From Heyndrickxia sporothermodurans (GTDB taxonomy: Bacteria; Bacillota; Bacilli; Bacillales; Bacillaceae_C), in the NCBI GenBank assembly GCA_018333075.1, contig BORH01000003.1, forward strand, positions 1 to 64,000: 64,000 nt of DNA, given 5' to 3'. Below the pieces are notes generated by a model. That model made no database searches. It worked only from the letters and a program-made list of their open reading frames with translations, and was not told where the DNA came from. A program made the translations under genes and the position numbers. How positions within the stretch are numbered: the first letter of the stretch is position 1; each line of letters starts with the position of its first letter. Positions 35,783 to 44,442 of this stretch are shown piece after piece.

Positions 35783-36247
35783 ATGGAAAAAGTGACATTA
35801 GCGCAAAATTTTGCTCTTATGCTAGAAATGATTAAAGCAAAAGGATTTAGTACATCAGAAGTCAAGCAGTTTTTGCAAGAAAGAAATGATGAAGTACTTA
35901 ACAATTTTGGAGAAGGAATTCCTTCATGGGAAACAATGATAGATTTTTATCATCAGCACAAGATGAAAATACACCAAGCATTAGTGGATGGGTACAAAAT
36001 TAACTTTTTAACAAAAGGGGCGTTAAAGTCATTATTATCAATTAAATTTGGGATAAAGGAAGGGAAGGATTACAGCGATAATGGTGTATCTCTTGATCCT
36101 GTAAAAATTGGAAAGCTTGATCTCCAACTCCTTTCTGAAATGATCTCAAGTAATTGGACAATCGTGAAGCTAAGAGAAAGCAGCGATAACCCAGACGTAT
36201 CGATTATTAAAATTGAGTTAACCTATAAACCGGTTACAAATAGGTAA
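35783..36247 (+). CDS. Unknown protein at the end of the Opp-like operon
   Basis: A 154-residue soluble protein with no family I can name. The N-terminal part (about 1-90) is helical: EMIKAKGFSTSEVKQFLQER, then a WETMIDFYHQH segment. The C-terminal part is mixed, ending with a strand-like VSIIKIELTYK. ATG 35783 follows AAAGGAGG with ten-base spacing. It is 107 bases behind the OppF-like gene with no terminator between them, so it is probably co-transcribed, and a strong terminator ends the unit. The role is unknown; it may handle the imported substrate. Confidence 0.7.
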   Translation: MEKVTLAQNFALMLEMIKAKGFSTSEVKQFLQERNDEVLNNFGEGIPSWETMIDFYHQHKMKIHQALVDGYKINFLTKGALKSLLSIKFGIKEGKDYSDNGVSLDPVKIGKLDLQLLSEMISSNWTIVKLRESSDNPDVSIIKIELTYKPVTNR

Positions 36248-36253
36248 GCTTTG

Positions 36254-36299
36254 AAGTCAAGGGACCTCATGAAATACATGGGGTTCTTTGGCTTTTTTT
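36254..36299 (+). terminator. Terminator of the Opp-like operon
   Basis: An 18-base stem (36254-36271 with 36277-36294), where all four mismatches are G-U pairs, with a five-base loop and a run of T. Confidence 0.85.
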
Positions 36300-36434
36300 A
36301 TTAGGCTAAGGAAAATCGTTTATGCCTTTGTAATAAAGATATGTTAATCAATTGCCAATTTTACTTTGTTTTATCTTTTGATAATATGAAGTCATATATC
36401 ATTTAGTTATATGAAGAAATAAGGTGTATGTTCG

Positions 36435-37637
36435 ATGAATTTTACTCGAGAACAAATAAGGAAACAGTTAAAAGCAGAAATAAAGGCTAGTGGACATATT
36501 ATTGGTGTCGCTGCAGGAGCAGGGATTACTGCAAAATATGCTGCAAAAGGCGGGGCAGATTTAATATTAGCATTAAACTCAGGACGCTTCAGACAGATGG
36601 GGGTCAGCTCACTTGGCGGATTACTGCCATTTAGTAATAGTAATAAGTTAGTGATGGAATACGGATCAAAAGAAGTGGTTCCTGTTGTTAATGTTCCTGT
36701 TATCTTTGGACTTTGTGCAACTGATCCGACAATAAAATTAGCAGAATATATTGAAGAAATACGAGAAAAGGGCTTTTCTGGTATTAATAACTATCCAACT
36801 GTAGGCATGTTCGATGGGAAATTCGGAGAGGCATTAAAAGAAGATGGTATGTCATTTGATAAAGAGGTAGAAGCCATTAAGATAGCAAATGAGAAGGGGC
36901 TTTTTTCGATTGCTTTTGTATTCGATGCAGAACAGGCAAAGCAAATGGTGAAAGCTGGAGCTGATGTTATCTGTGCACATTTAGGGTTTACAAAAGGAGG
37001 GATTCTAGGGGCGAAAAAGGTATTATCATTAGAAGCTGCAGCCAAAGTGGTAAGGGAGATTTTCCTGGCATGTGATGAAATAGAATCAAACGTAATGAAA
37101 ATGATATACGGAGGACCAGTTCATACACCATTGGATGTGAAATATATGTACGATAATACGAGGGCAGATGGTTATATTGGTGGATCTTCGTTTGAAAGGA
37201 TTCCCTCTGAAACGGCTATTACAAAGACTGCTTTTGATTTTAAAGAGATTGGTCAATCAAAGCAGGATAAGCTTTTCAATCAAATGCTTCAGGGGGTTGC
37301 TAAACACTATGATTATGTGAATTTTGTAAAAGAATATGTAGCAGCCAATTATATGGATGAGATTTCATTTACTGAGCTTGCCTTAGTCGCCCATGTTTCA
37401 AGAACCTATTTAAGTCAATTGTTCAAGAAAGAGGTTGGGAGTACATTTCCGGAATATGTAACAAGATTTCGATTGAATAAAGCAATAGAATTAATAAAAA
37501 GTGGTCCAATAACTCTTTCAGAGGTTTCTAGATTGGTTGGCTATAATGATTATGCTCATTTTAGTAAATCGTTTAAAAAGCATACTGGGCTATCACCTCG
37601 TATTTATCAGCAGAAATGTAAAGAAGATAATGAATGA
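36435..37637 (+). CDS. PEP-hydrolase-like TIM barrel fused to an AraC-type DNA-binding domain
   Basis: A 400-residue fusion. Residues 1-270 are a TIM barrel of the phosphoenolpyruvate hydrolase-like family (PF09370-like), close to the separate protein at 39097. Shared segments include GAGITAKYAAKGGADLI, YPTVGMFDGKFGEAL, FDAEQAKQMVKAGADVI and GGPVHTPLD. Residues about 300-395 are an AraC double helix-turn-helix: ELALVAHVSRTYLSQLFKKE and SEVSRLVGYNDYAHFSKSFKK, then HTGLSPRIYQQ. The ATG follows AAGGTG. It lies upstream of and in line with the Tm-1-like and PEP-hydrolase genes, so the barrel probably senses the metabolite those proteins act on. Confidence 0.88.
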   Translation: MNFTREQIRKQLKAEIKASGHIIGVAAGAGITAKYAAKGGADLILALNSGRFRQMGVSSLGGLLPFSNSNKLVMEYGSKEVVPVVNVPVIFGLCATDPTIKLAEYIEEIREKGFSGINNYPTVGMFDGKFGEALKEDGMSFDKEVEAIKIANEKGLFSIAFVFDAEQAKQMVKAGADVICAHLGFTKGGILGAKKVLSLEAAAKVVREIFLACDEIESNVMKMIYGGPVHTPLDVKYMYDNTRADGYIGGSSFERIPSETAITKTAFDFKEIGQSKQDKLFNQMLQGVAKHYDYVNFVKEYVAANYMDEISFTELALVAHVSRTYLSQLFKKEVGSTFPEYVTRFRLNKAIELIKSGPITLSEVSRLVGYNDYAHFSKSFKKHTGLSPRIYQQKCKEDNE

Positions 37638-37814
37638 CTAAGAATTCAAGAGAGAATGTTAAATATTCATTTGTTTAGCCGTTTTTTTAATCATTTCCTT
37701 CCCGTCATCAAATTCATCTATTTGGAAAGTAAAATAGATGTTTAGAACTTTACATAACAAAAATACAAAAATCCCATACAAAAACACATGAACAAAAGAC
37801 TAGAAATCTCTATA

Positions 37815-37832
37815 CTTGTAATCGTATACAAG
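37815..37832 (+). promoter_or_regulatory. Candidate operator upstream of the Tm-1-like gene
   Basis: CTTGTA-atcgta-TACAAG, 6-base arms with nearly symmetric flanks (ATA and AAT), 37 bases before the start codon. Possibly bound by the AraC fusion protein encoded just upstream. Symmetric sites are less usual for AraC proteins, so the assignment is loose. Confidence 0.3.
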
Positions 37833-37868
37833 AATTAATTTTCAAAATAGATAAGGGAGGTAGTTGGA

Positions 37869-39083
37869 ATGAAAACAATCGCAATAGTTGGAACTTTCGA
37901 TTCCAAGGGAAAAGAATTTGCTTTTGTAAAGGAAATAATCGAAGGTTTGGGATTGAATACTTTAACCATCCATAGTGGTGTGTTTGATCCATTGTTCACT
38001 CCTGATATATCAAATGAACAGGTAGCTAAAGAGGTTCATGCTGATATTGATGAAATCGCTTCCAAGAGGGACCGTGCTTTAGCGACGGAAACGTTAGCGA
38101 AAGGAATGGAAAAAATAATTCCACGGTTATATGCAGAAGGCAAGTTTGATGGAATCCTTTCATTTGGAGGATCTGGTGGTACATCAATTGTTACACCAGG
38201 GATGAGAGCGTTGCCGATTGGGGTACCGAAAATTATGGTTTCGACGGTTGCCTCAGGTGACGTATCCCAATATGTTGGGACGAGTGATATATTGATGTAT
38301 CCTTCTATTGTTGATGTTTCAGGACTAAACTCGTTATCTATAAAAATATTTACTAATGCAGCATTCGCAATTGCTGGAATGGTAAACAATAAATTCGAAT
38401 CTAAGATTGAAAAGAAACCATTGATTGCTGCTTCTATGTTTGGAGTAACAACACCTTGTGTGAATCATGCGAGAGAGTATTTAGAAGAAAGAGGATATGA
38501 GGTAATTGTTTTTCATGCAACAGGTGCTGGTGGAAAGACAATGGAAAGACTAATAGAATCGAACTTCTTTGATGGTGTGCTGGATTTAACGACGACTGAG
38601 TGGTGTGATGAGCTAGTTGGTGGGGTTTTAAATGCTGGTCCACACCGCTTAGAAGCTGCAGGAAAATCCAATGTACCTCAAGTTGTGTCGGTAGGAGCTT
38701 TAGATATGGTGAATTTTGGACCAATCGACACCGTTCCTGAGAAATTTTCAAGTCGAAATTTATATAGGCATAATCCAACTATTACATTAATGAGAACAAC
38801 AATTGATGAAAATAAGGAGTTAGGGGAAATCATTTCTAATAAATTAAATCAGTCATCTTCACCTACAGCTTTATTATTGCCATTAAAAGGTGTCTCTGCG
38901 ATTGATGTAGAGGGAGAGCCGTTTTATGGACCCGATGAAGATCAAACACTTTTTGATACCATACGAAAAAAACTTAATCATAGCAAGGTTGAGCTTGTTG
39001 AATTGGATTACGCTATTAACGATAAAGAATTTGCGGTAAAAGCTGCAGAAAAACTCATTGAACTAATGAGTCGACAAAAATAG
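37869..39083 (+). CDS. Tm-1-like (UPF0261) ATP-binding protein
   Basis: A 404-residue cytosolic protein of the UPF0261/Tm-1 family. The N-terminal domain opens [16 protein letters not shown] glycine-rich stretch, [35 protein letters not shown], is the family's core; the second domain has [19 protein letters not shown] and [15 protein letters not shown]. In plants the same unit, fused to the PEP-hydrolase-like barrel, forms the Tm-1 resistance protein, where the N-terminal part binds ATP. The bacterial function is unknown. The ATG follows AAGGGAGG. The downstream barrel gene starts 13 bases after its stop. Confidence 0.88.
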   Translation: MKTIAIVGTFDSKGKEFAFVKEIIEGLGLNTLTIHSGVFDPLFTPDISNEQVAKEVHADIDEIASKRDRALATETLAKGMEKIIPRLYAEGKFDGILSFGGSGGTSIVTPGMRALPIGVPKIMVSTVASGDVSQYVGTSDILMYPSIVDVSGLNSLSIKIFTNAAFAIAGMVNNKFESKIEKKPLIAASMFGVTTPCVNHAREYLEERGYEVIVFHATGAGGKTMERLIESNFFDGVLDLTTTEWCDELVGGVLNAGPHRLEAAGKSNVPQVVSVGALDMVNFGPIDTVPEKFSSRNLYRHNPTITLMRTTIDENKELGEIISNKLNQSSSPTALLLPLKGVSAIDVEGEPFYGPDEDQTLFDTIRKKLNHSKVELVELDYAINDKEFAVKAAEKLIELMSRQK

Positions 39084-39096
39084 TAAGGAGGAGTTT

Positions 39097-39930
39097 ATGA
39101 TGAAATATACACGACAAGAAATTTTAAAAGGATTTAAAGAGCAAGTAGCGAATGGTGAAATGATTTTAGGAGCGGGTGCAGGTGCAGGAATATCTGCGAA
39201 AAGTGGTGAAGCTGGTGGAGTCGATTTAATCATTATTTATAATTCTGGTAAATATAGAATGGCAGGAAGAGGATCACTTGCCGGATTATTGCCTTATGGA
39301 GATGCGAATCAAATCGTTGTTGATATGGGAGCTGAAGTATTGCCAGTTGTGCAGGATACTCCTGTTCTTGCAGGAGTATGTGGTACTGATCCATTTAGAA
39401 TAATGGATGTATTCTTGAAGCAATTAAAGGAACAGGGATTTGCGGGTGTTCAAAATTTCCCGACTGTAGGGCTAATTGATGGTATATTTAGGGCAAATCT
39501 TGAAGAAACAGGAATGGGCTATGACCTTGAAGTAGAAATGATTCGTAAAGCACATGAACTAGATCTTCTTACGACTCCATATGTATTTGATGAAGAACAA
39601 GCCATTAAAATGGCTAAGGCTGGTGCAGATATTTTAGTTGCACACATGGGGTTGACTACAAAAGGAACAATCGGTGCTAAGACAGCTTTAACGCTGGATG
39701 ATTGTGTGAAGAAAATTCAAGCGATTTGTGATGCTGGAAAATCAGTAAATCCTGATATTATGGTCATTTGTCACGGGGGTCCAATTGCTGAGCCTGAAGA
39801 TGCTAAATATATATTTGAACATACAAATGGTGTAGATGGATTCTTTGGTGCATCTAGTATTGAACGATTTGCTACAGAGGTTGGAATTAGGCAACAAGCT
39901 GAAGCATTTAAAGATATTAAATTGAAATAG
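39097..39930 (+). CDS. PEP-hydrolase-like TIM-barrel protein
   Basis: A 277-residue barrel, the partner half of the Tm-1 layout. Motifs are [47 protein letters not shown] and [11 protein letters not shown]. The family is named for a proposed phosphoenolpyruvate-type hydrolase, but the reaction is not established. It is clearly paralogous to residues 1-270 of the AraC fusion at 36435. The ATG follows AAGGAGGAG. It probably forms one complex or pathway with the Tm-1-like protein. A terminator follows. Confidence 0.88.
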   Translation: MMKYTRQEILKGFKEQVANGEMILGAGAGAGISAKSGEAGGVDLIIIYNSGKYRMAGRGSLAGLLPYGDANQIVVDMGAEVLPVVQDTPVLAGVCGTDPFRIMDVFLKQLKEQGFAGVQNFPTVGLIDGIFRANLEETGMGYDLEVEMIRKAHELDLLTTPYVFDEEQAIKMAKAGADILVAHMGLTTKGTIGAKTALTLDDCVKKIQAICDAGKSVNPDIMVICHGGPIAEPEDAKYIFEHTNGVDGFFGASSIERFATEVGIRQQAEAFKDIKLK

Positions 39931-39940
39931 TATATATAAT

Positions 39941-39993
39941 AGAAAGCCTTTCTAATCATTGAAAAAACAACGATTAAAAAGGCTTTCTTTATT
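39941..39993 (+). terminator. Terminator of the Tm-1-like operon
   Basis: AGAAAGCCTTTCTAATC (39941-39957) pairs with GATTAAAAAGGCTTTCT (39972-39988), one mismatch, then T-rich DNA. Confidence 0.85.
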
Positions 39994-40060
39994 TTTGGGA
40001 CAAGCTTTAATACCTTTTTCTTTGAAATAGAGTATCAGGATATAATAAAATTAATTAGGG

Positions 40061-40140
40061 TTTCGTGAATAATTTTCAATTTCCGTGGAAATATTCGTTT
40101 TATCGTGGAAATTTCTGAAGATTCGCGTCAATATTTATTC
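40061..40140 (+). repeat. Four degenerate 20-base repeats
   Basis: Four consecutive 20-base units begin at 40061, 40081, 40101 and 40121. Each has C-G-(T/C)-G at positions 4-7 followed by an A/T-rich tail: TTTCGTGAATAA…, TTCCGTGGAAAT…, TATCGTGGAAAT…, ATTCGCGTCAAT…. The two middle units share CGTGGAAAT. The block ends 40 bases before the HesB-like start codon. Confidence 0.5.
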
Positions 40141-40179
40141 TATTTTGATTTTTTAGAAAAAGGAATCGAGGTTTTACTG

Positions 40180-40482
40180 ATGAAGGTGAAAATAAATCGT
40201 AATGCTGCAAAGGTAATGAATAAAATGTTAAATGATGAAGAGTCAGAAGGAAAAATGATTCGAGTCATTATCACAGAGATTCATGGAGATCATGCACATT
40301 ATGCACTACAATTTGATCATCCGACTGAGCATGATGAAATTGTCAAAACGGATAAAGGGATTGATATTCTTTTAGACAAACGTGATGAAGACTTATTAGA
40401 TGGTGTTTGGATTCAATTTTTCTATGTTCCAGAGGAAGGCTTTGTTATAACGAATCCTTCTAAAGGACATAGTGGGCATTAA
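40180..40482 (+). CDS. HesB/IscA-like protein without cysteines
   Basis: A 100-residue protein that fits the HesB/YneR-type family: KINRNAAKVMNKML, VIITEIHGDHAHYALQFD, DILLDKRDEDLLDGVWIQF, ending EEGFVITNPS. True A-type iron-sulfur carriers have three conserved cysteines; none is present, so cluster assembly is unlikely. The histidines (HGDHAH, HPTEH, GHSGH) could bind metal. ATG 40180 is chosen because the upstream in-frame part is non-homologous and includes the 20-base repeats. CGAGG lies eight bases upstream. Confidence 0.7.
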   Translation: MKVKINRNAAKVMNKMLNDEESEGKMIRVIITEIHGDHAHYALQFDHPTEHDEIVKTDKGIDILLDKRDEDLLDGVWIQFFYVPEEGFVITNPSKGHSGH

Positions 40483-40826
40483 GTGGATAAATATAATATT
40501 CCTTAAAAATGCCGAATAGAATGAGAGTCCGAGCTAGGCATCTCCTTTTTGTGTTAAAAGATCAAATTTACACCCATTTATCCATGATCAATTAACACAG
40601 CTCCATTATTGACACTTTTCTAATTCCACTAACAAGTTAAAAAATGATCAATAACATTTGAACTCTTTAACTAATGAATTTCTAAGATTGTTTGGTTAAG
40701 TAGGAACAGCATTATTTTATACCTATTTGTTCATGAACAATGCTTATGTCATAATGGGGCAGAATACTTAGAGAAGAATTTTATGATAATCTTAAATAAG
40801 ATAAAATGTTTGAAATGAGGAATAGT
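40483..40826. other. Intergenic stretch
   Basis: No gene. ATGCC/GGCAT arms near 40510-40540 followed by CTCCTTTTTG may form a weak terminator for the HesB-like gene. Nothing else is recognisable. Confidence 0.45.
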
Positions 40827-41699
40827 ATGAGCATAAGAAAAAAGCATAAGTCAAAAAAACTAAAAATGATATTACGTGGATTGGCAATAATTATTGGGGG
40901 ATTCATAGCAGCATATGGATTAGAAACGGTATTAATCCCTAACAACGTTTCTGATGGAGGGGTGACAGGTCTTAGTATCGTTGGATCAGAACTATTTGGA
41001 TTGCCATTGGGAGTACTAATTGCAGTTATTAACATCCCTTTTATCTGGTTAGGATATAAACAAATTGGTAAAAGCTTTGCTATTTATTCGATTATCGGAA
41101 TCGCTTCATTAGCTGTTGGGACAAGCCTTATGCACCATACACCAGCAATTATTGAAGGGGATACGTTGTTAGTTACCGTAGTTGGTGGTATTATCCTCGG
41201 TTTAGGGATGGGGGTAGCATTGCGTAATGGTGGTGCATTAGATGGAATTGATATGCTAGCTGTACTACTTTCTCGAAAATTACCATTTGGAACAAGTGAT
41301 TTGATTCTTTTCTTAAACTTGTTTGTATTTATTTTTGTATCAACCGTATTTGGCCTTCAAGGAGCAATCCTTTCGGCTATTGCTTACTTTATTGCTTCTA
41401 AAGTGATTCACATCGTTGAGGTAGGTTTAAGCGGCTCTAAAACCTTTAAAATTATCACAACCGAACCTGAGTTAATGGTAGAGACTATACGTGATCGCTT
41501 AGGTCGAAGTGCAACGTATAATGAAGTTTATGGCGGTTATTCTAAAGAAAAATTTAAGGAAATTACTTGTGTCATTAACCGCTTAGAAGAAAGCAAAATA
41601 AAGGAAATCATTCATGAAATTGATGAATCAGCCTTTGTTACGGTTTATGATGTTGCAGAAGTTAAAGGCGGTAATTTCAGAAAGCATAATATTCATTAG
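40827..41699 (+). CDS. YitT-family membrane protein
   Basis: A 290-residue protein with the DUF161-DUF2179 layout of the YitT family. There are five to six membrane helices (about residues 15-200) containing YGLETVLIPNNVSDGGVTGLSI and GVALRNGGALDGIDMLA. A cytosolic DUF2179 domain follows (about 205-285: FKIITTEPELMVETI…RSATYNEVYGGYS). Bacilli carry several such paralogues of unknown transport role. ATG 40827 follows ATGAGGAAT. Confidence 0.9.
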   Translation: MSIRKKHKSKKLKMILRGLAIIIGGFIAAYGLETVLIPNNVSDGGVTGLSIVGSELFGLPLGVLIAVINIPFIWLGYKQIGKSFAIYSIIGIASLAVGTSLMHHTPAIIEGDTLLVTVVGGIILGLGMGVALRNGGALDGIDMLAVLLSRKLPFGTSDLILFLNLFVFIFVSTVFGLQGAILSAIAYFIASKVIHIVEVGLSGSKTFKIITTEPELMVETIRDRLGRSATYNEVYGGYSKEKFKEITCVINRLEESKIKEIIHEIDESAFVTVYDVAEVKGGNFRKHNIH

Positions 41700-42052
41700 A
41701 TAAAAACCAGTAATTTTATACTCCACACAAAAAATCACCTTTTCAGTTTTCTAAAGGTGATTTTTTGACGTGAATATTTAAATAAACTTGAGCATTACAA
41801 AATTATGGTATGGTTCTTTTTTATGAATAAAGCTTGGGTCTTTATCTAGTAAATAATACTTTAATACTTTCTATAATGCGCAATTAAGCTGAAATGAATA
41901 TGTTCCAATTCTTTAGAATCTGATTCAAGTTTTAAAGTAGTATTTGCCTTGCCTTTTAAGAGTAGAATTAACCGATTTTATTACTATTTTGATAATTAAT
42001 TTAGATTATTTTGCATAGTTTATCAAAAACATCTTTTTTAAAAAATAAACAC
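41700..42052. other. Intergenic stretch ahead of the S-box operon
   Basis: Apart from the terminator at 41729-41766, nothing supported is seen up to the S-box promoter at 42053. Confidence 0.5.
41729..41766 (+). terminator. Terminator of the YitT-family gene
   Basis: AAAAAATCACCTTT (41729-41742) pairs with AAAGGTGATTTTTT (41753-41766), ten-base loop; usable in both directions. Confidence 0.8.
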
Positions 42053-42081
42053 TTGACAATAGTCAGAATACAAACTATATT
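42053..42081 (+). promoter_or_regulatory. SigA-type promoter of the S-box operon
   Basis: TTGACA (42053-42058), a 17-base spacer and TATATT (42076-42081), about 50 bases before the riboswitch. Confidence 0.8.
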
Positions 42082-42132
42082 AGGTAAATATAATTCCTAG
42101 TTTTCTTATGGGATTTTAATTGAATATTGAAT

Positions 42133-42300
42133 TCTTATCAAGAGAGATGGAGGAACTGGTCCTATGAAGTCTCGGCAAAAGGCTCTTTTCGAGTACTGTG
42201 CCAATTCCAGCGAACAATTCGTTCGAGAGATAGGAAGAGGAAATTCTAATATTGTATAAGTATACAACTCTTCTTATCTATTGAATAAGGAGAGTTTTTA
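42133..42300 (+). promoter_or_regulatory. SAM-I (S-box) riboswitch with terminator
   Basis: The conserved S-box core is evident: CTTATCAAGAGAGATGGAGG, then CTGGTCCTATGAAGTCTCGGC and GAGTACTGTGCCAATTCCAGC. P1 pairs CTTATC (42134-42139) with GATAGG (42229-42234). The terminator pairs AACTCTTCTTAT (42266-42277) with ATAAGGAGAGTT (42285-42296), then T. The 3' strand of P1 (GATAGGAAGAG, 42229-42239) can instead pair with CTCTTCTTATC (42268-42278), giving the antiterminator. So high SAM should shut the operon off. Confidence 0.95.
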
Positions 42301-42322
42301 TTTTGAAATGAGGAGGATCAAA

Positions 42323-43519
42323 ATGGGGAAATTACAGGGATCTGATAGTTTACAATCACTGTACAAAGATCTTGAGAGGTGCTTTGAAGAGGTTGTCAGT
42401 TGGAGAAGATTTATGCATCAATATCCGGAGCTTTCTTTTCAAGAAAAGAAAACGGCAAGGTTTATTGAAGAAAAATTAACAAGCTTTGGTCTTGAAGTAA
42501 GGACTCATATTGGTGGAAATGGACTTATTGGAATATTAAAGGGAGAAAATGAAGGAAAGACGCTTGCATTACGTGCTGATTTTGATGCATTGCCGATTAC
42601 TGATGAGAAGGATGTTTCTTATAAATCCTTACATAAGGGGGTAATGCATGCATGTGGACATGATGGTCATACATCTGCTTTATTAGGTGTTGCACAGACA
42701 TTAAGCAATTATCGTCATCTCTTAAAGGGCACAGTTATATTTATTTTTCAACATGCAGAAGAGCTGCCACCTGGGGGGGCAAAAGCAATGATTGAGGAAA
42801 ATGTTTTGGATCAGGTGGATTATGTATTTGGGGCCCATTTAGCATCAGATATACCTTTAGGAAAAATAGCTGTTGGGGAAGGTTATCAAATGGCAGCTGT
42901 TGATAAATTTGTTATTACCATAGAGGGGAAAGGCGGACATGGAGCAAAACCACATGAATCCATTGATTCTATTGTTATTGGGAGTGAAATTATTGGTTCT
43001 TTACAAAAAATTGTAAGTCGGAGAATTAGTCCCTTACAATCAGCAGTTGTAACCGTGGGTGTTTTTCAAGCTGGTACAGCATTTAATATTATTGCAGATA
43101 CTGCAACGTTGGAAGGAACTGTTCGTACATTTGATGCAAAAGTAAGAAATCAAATTGAGAATGAAATCCATTCAATTGTAAAAGGAGTCACCTCAGGATA
43201 TTATGCCGCATATAAAATAGACTATCTGCGAGGATATCCAGCTCTGTATAATCATCAAAAGGAAACAAGCGAAGTAAGAAATTTATTGAAGGATGTCTTT
43301 ACGGACGAGAGTGTTATTGAAATGGAACCTTCTATGGGTGCAGAAGATTTTGCGTATTTTCTGGTGGAAAAGCCAGGGACTTATTTCAAAGTAGGGGCTA
43401 GAAACGAACAAGAAAATACACATTATCCACACCATCATCCACGTTTTGATTTTGATGAAAGAGCATTACTAAATATTGAGAAATCATTTGTAAACATCGT
43501 TTCTTATTATTTGTTTTAA
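42323..43519 (+). CDS. M20-family amidohydrolase under S-box control
   Basis: A 398-residue metal-dependent deacylase/carboxypeptidase of the M20D type (IAA-amino acid hydrolase, YxeP, hippurate hydrolase group). Metal ligands are in HACGHDGHTS (about residues 107-116), HAEELPPGGA, and HHHPRFDFDE at the end. The dimerisation domain starts GKGGHGAKPHESID. ATG 42323 is chosen because AGGAGGATC precedes it; the upstream frame overlaps the riboswitch terminator. It is the first gene after a SAM riboswitch and heads an operon with an SsuABC-like importer, so it probably releases a sulfur-containing amine or amino acid from an N-acyl form. Confidence 0.88.
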   Translation: MGKLQGSDSLQSLYKDLERCFEEVVSWRRFMHQYPELSFQEKKTARFIEEKLTSFGLEVRTHIGGNGLIGILKGENEGKTLALRADFDALPITDEKDVSYKSLHKGVMHACGHDGHTSALLGVAQTLSNYRHLLKGTVIFIFQHAEELPPGGAKAMIEENVLDQVDYVFGAHLASDIPLGKIAVGEGYQMAAVDKFVITIEGKGGHGAKPHESIDSIVIGSEIIGSLQKIVSRRISPLQSAVVTVGVFQAGTAFNIIADTATLEGTVRTFDAKVRNQIENEIHSIVKGVTSGYYAAYKIDYLRGYPALYNHQKETSEVRNLLKDVFTDESVIEMEPSMGAEDFAYFLVEKPGTYFKVGARNEQENTHYPHHHPRFDFDERALLNIEKSFVNIVSYYLF

Positions 43520-43570
43520 TAGGCAAATCGTAAGTTTTTTTTGGAATTAAAAAAATAAGGAGGCTGACTT

Positions 43571-44377
43571 GTGAGTTTTCAATTTGATCACTTAGTTCAC
43601 TTTGTTGAAGAGCCAAAAAAGGCCATTAAAGTATTAGAGGAAAATGGGATACATGCAGTTGAGGGGGGCGTGCATCAAAATCGTGGAACATATAATGCAC
43701 TCAGTTATTTTGATTTAAGCTATATAGAATTTTTAAGTACATATGACAGAAAGCTAGTTGAACAGACCGAGCACCTGAAATATAGCTTAATAGAAACTTT
43801 AGTGCAAAATGGGTTTAAAGAAGGCTTTACACGCTTTGCGATCAGGACAAATGATATTAATGCTTCTACTGAACATTTCCGCCAGAAAGGCTTAGAGGTT
43901 TATGGACCTGTCCCATTAAGCAGAAAGCGACCCGATGGAAGTGTACTTCATTGGAGGCTTCTATATGTAGGTAAATCAGGAGAAGAATTATCTTTGCCTT
44001 TTATTATTCAGTGGGATGAAAATGATGATGAAAGGAGAAAGGACTTAATTGAAAGAGGGGTCATTAAATCACATTCAGCTAAGATCCAATTTTCCCATAT
44101 AACAATTGCTGTAAGAGAATTGGAAAAGACAGTAGAAAAATGGACTGATTGGTTAGATTTAAAGGCCGGAGATGAATTTATTGACGAAGGTCTTCAAGCA
44201 AGATGTAAAACGTTAGAGCTGCAAGGAGGAAGAATTGTTTTTTGCAGTCCAATAGGTAAAGGCATTGTATCTAAAGTACTTGAAAAAAATGGGGAGGGAC
44301 CGTTTCAGGTTCATTTTACTGGAGGGAATTATCATACGCATTTCGAGTTATTTGGAGGACAGTATCAACTAGCGTAA
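43571..44377 (+). CDS. Two-domain glyoxalase-like (VOC) protein
   Basis: A 268-residue protein with two VOC-type halves. Residues about 1-170 (FDHLVHFVEEPKKAIKVLEE, ending LPFIIQWDEND) match the Glyoxalase_3 form; about 175-265 have HITIAVRELEKTVEKWTDWL and GGRIVFCSP. Histidines and glutamates in these strands could bind a metal. The GTG start follows AAGGAGG. It sits second in the S-box operon, 51 bases behind the M20 gene. An oxygenase, lyase or isomerase acting on an organosulfur compound is a fair guess, not shown. Confidence 0.75.
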   Translation: MSFQFDHLVHFVEEPKKAIKVLEENGIHAVEGGVHQNRGTYNALSYFDLSYIEFLSTYDRKLVEQTEHLKYSLIETLVQNGFKEGFTRFAIRTNDINASTEHFRQKGLEVYGPVPLSRKRPDGSVLHWRLLYVGKSGEELSLPFIIQWDENDDERRKDLIERGVIKSHSAKIQFSHITIAVRELEKTVEKWTDWLDLKAGDEFIDEGLQARCKTLELQGGRIVFCSPIGKGIVSKVLEKNGEGPFQVHFTGGNYHTHFELFGGQYQLA

Positions 44378-44442
44378 GTATTTTAATTTGAAATAAAACC
44401 AAGTAAACAGATAGAAAATGTATAAAATATGAGGTGAAAAGG

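Noticed and set aside
40105-40179. N-terminal extension of the HesB-like protein
   Set aside because: The extra 25 codons come from the 20-base repeats and lack similarity; ATG 40180 has a ribosome binding site.
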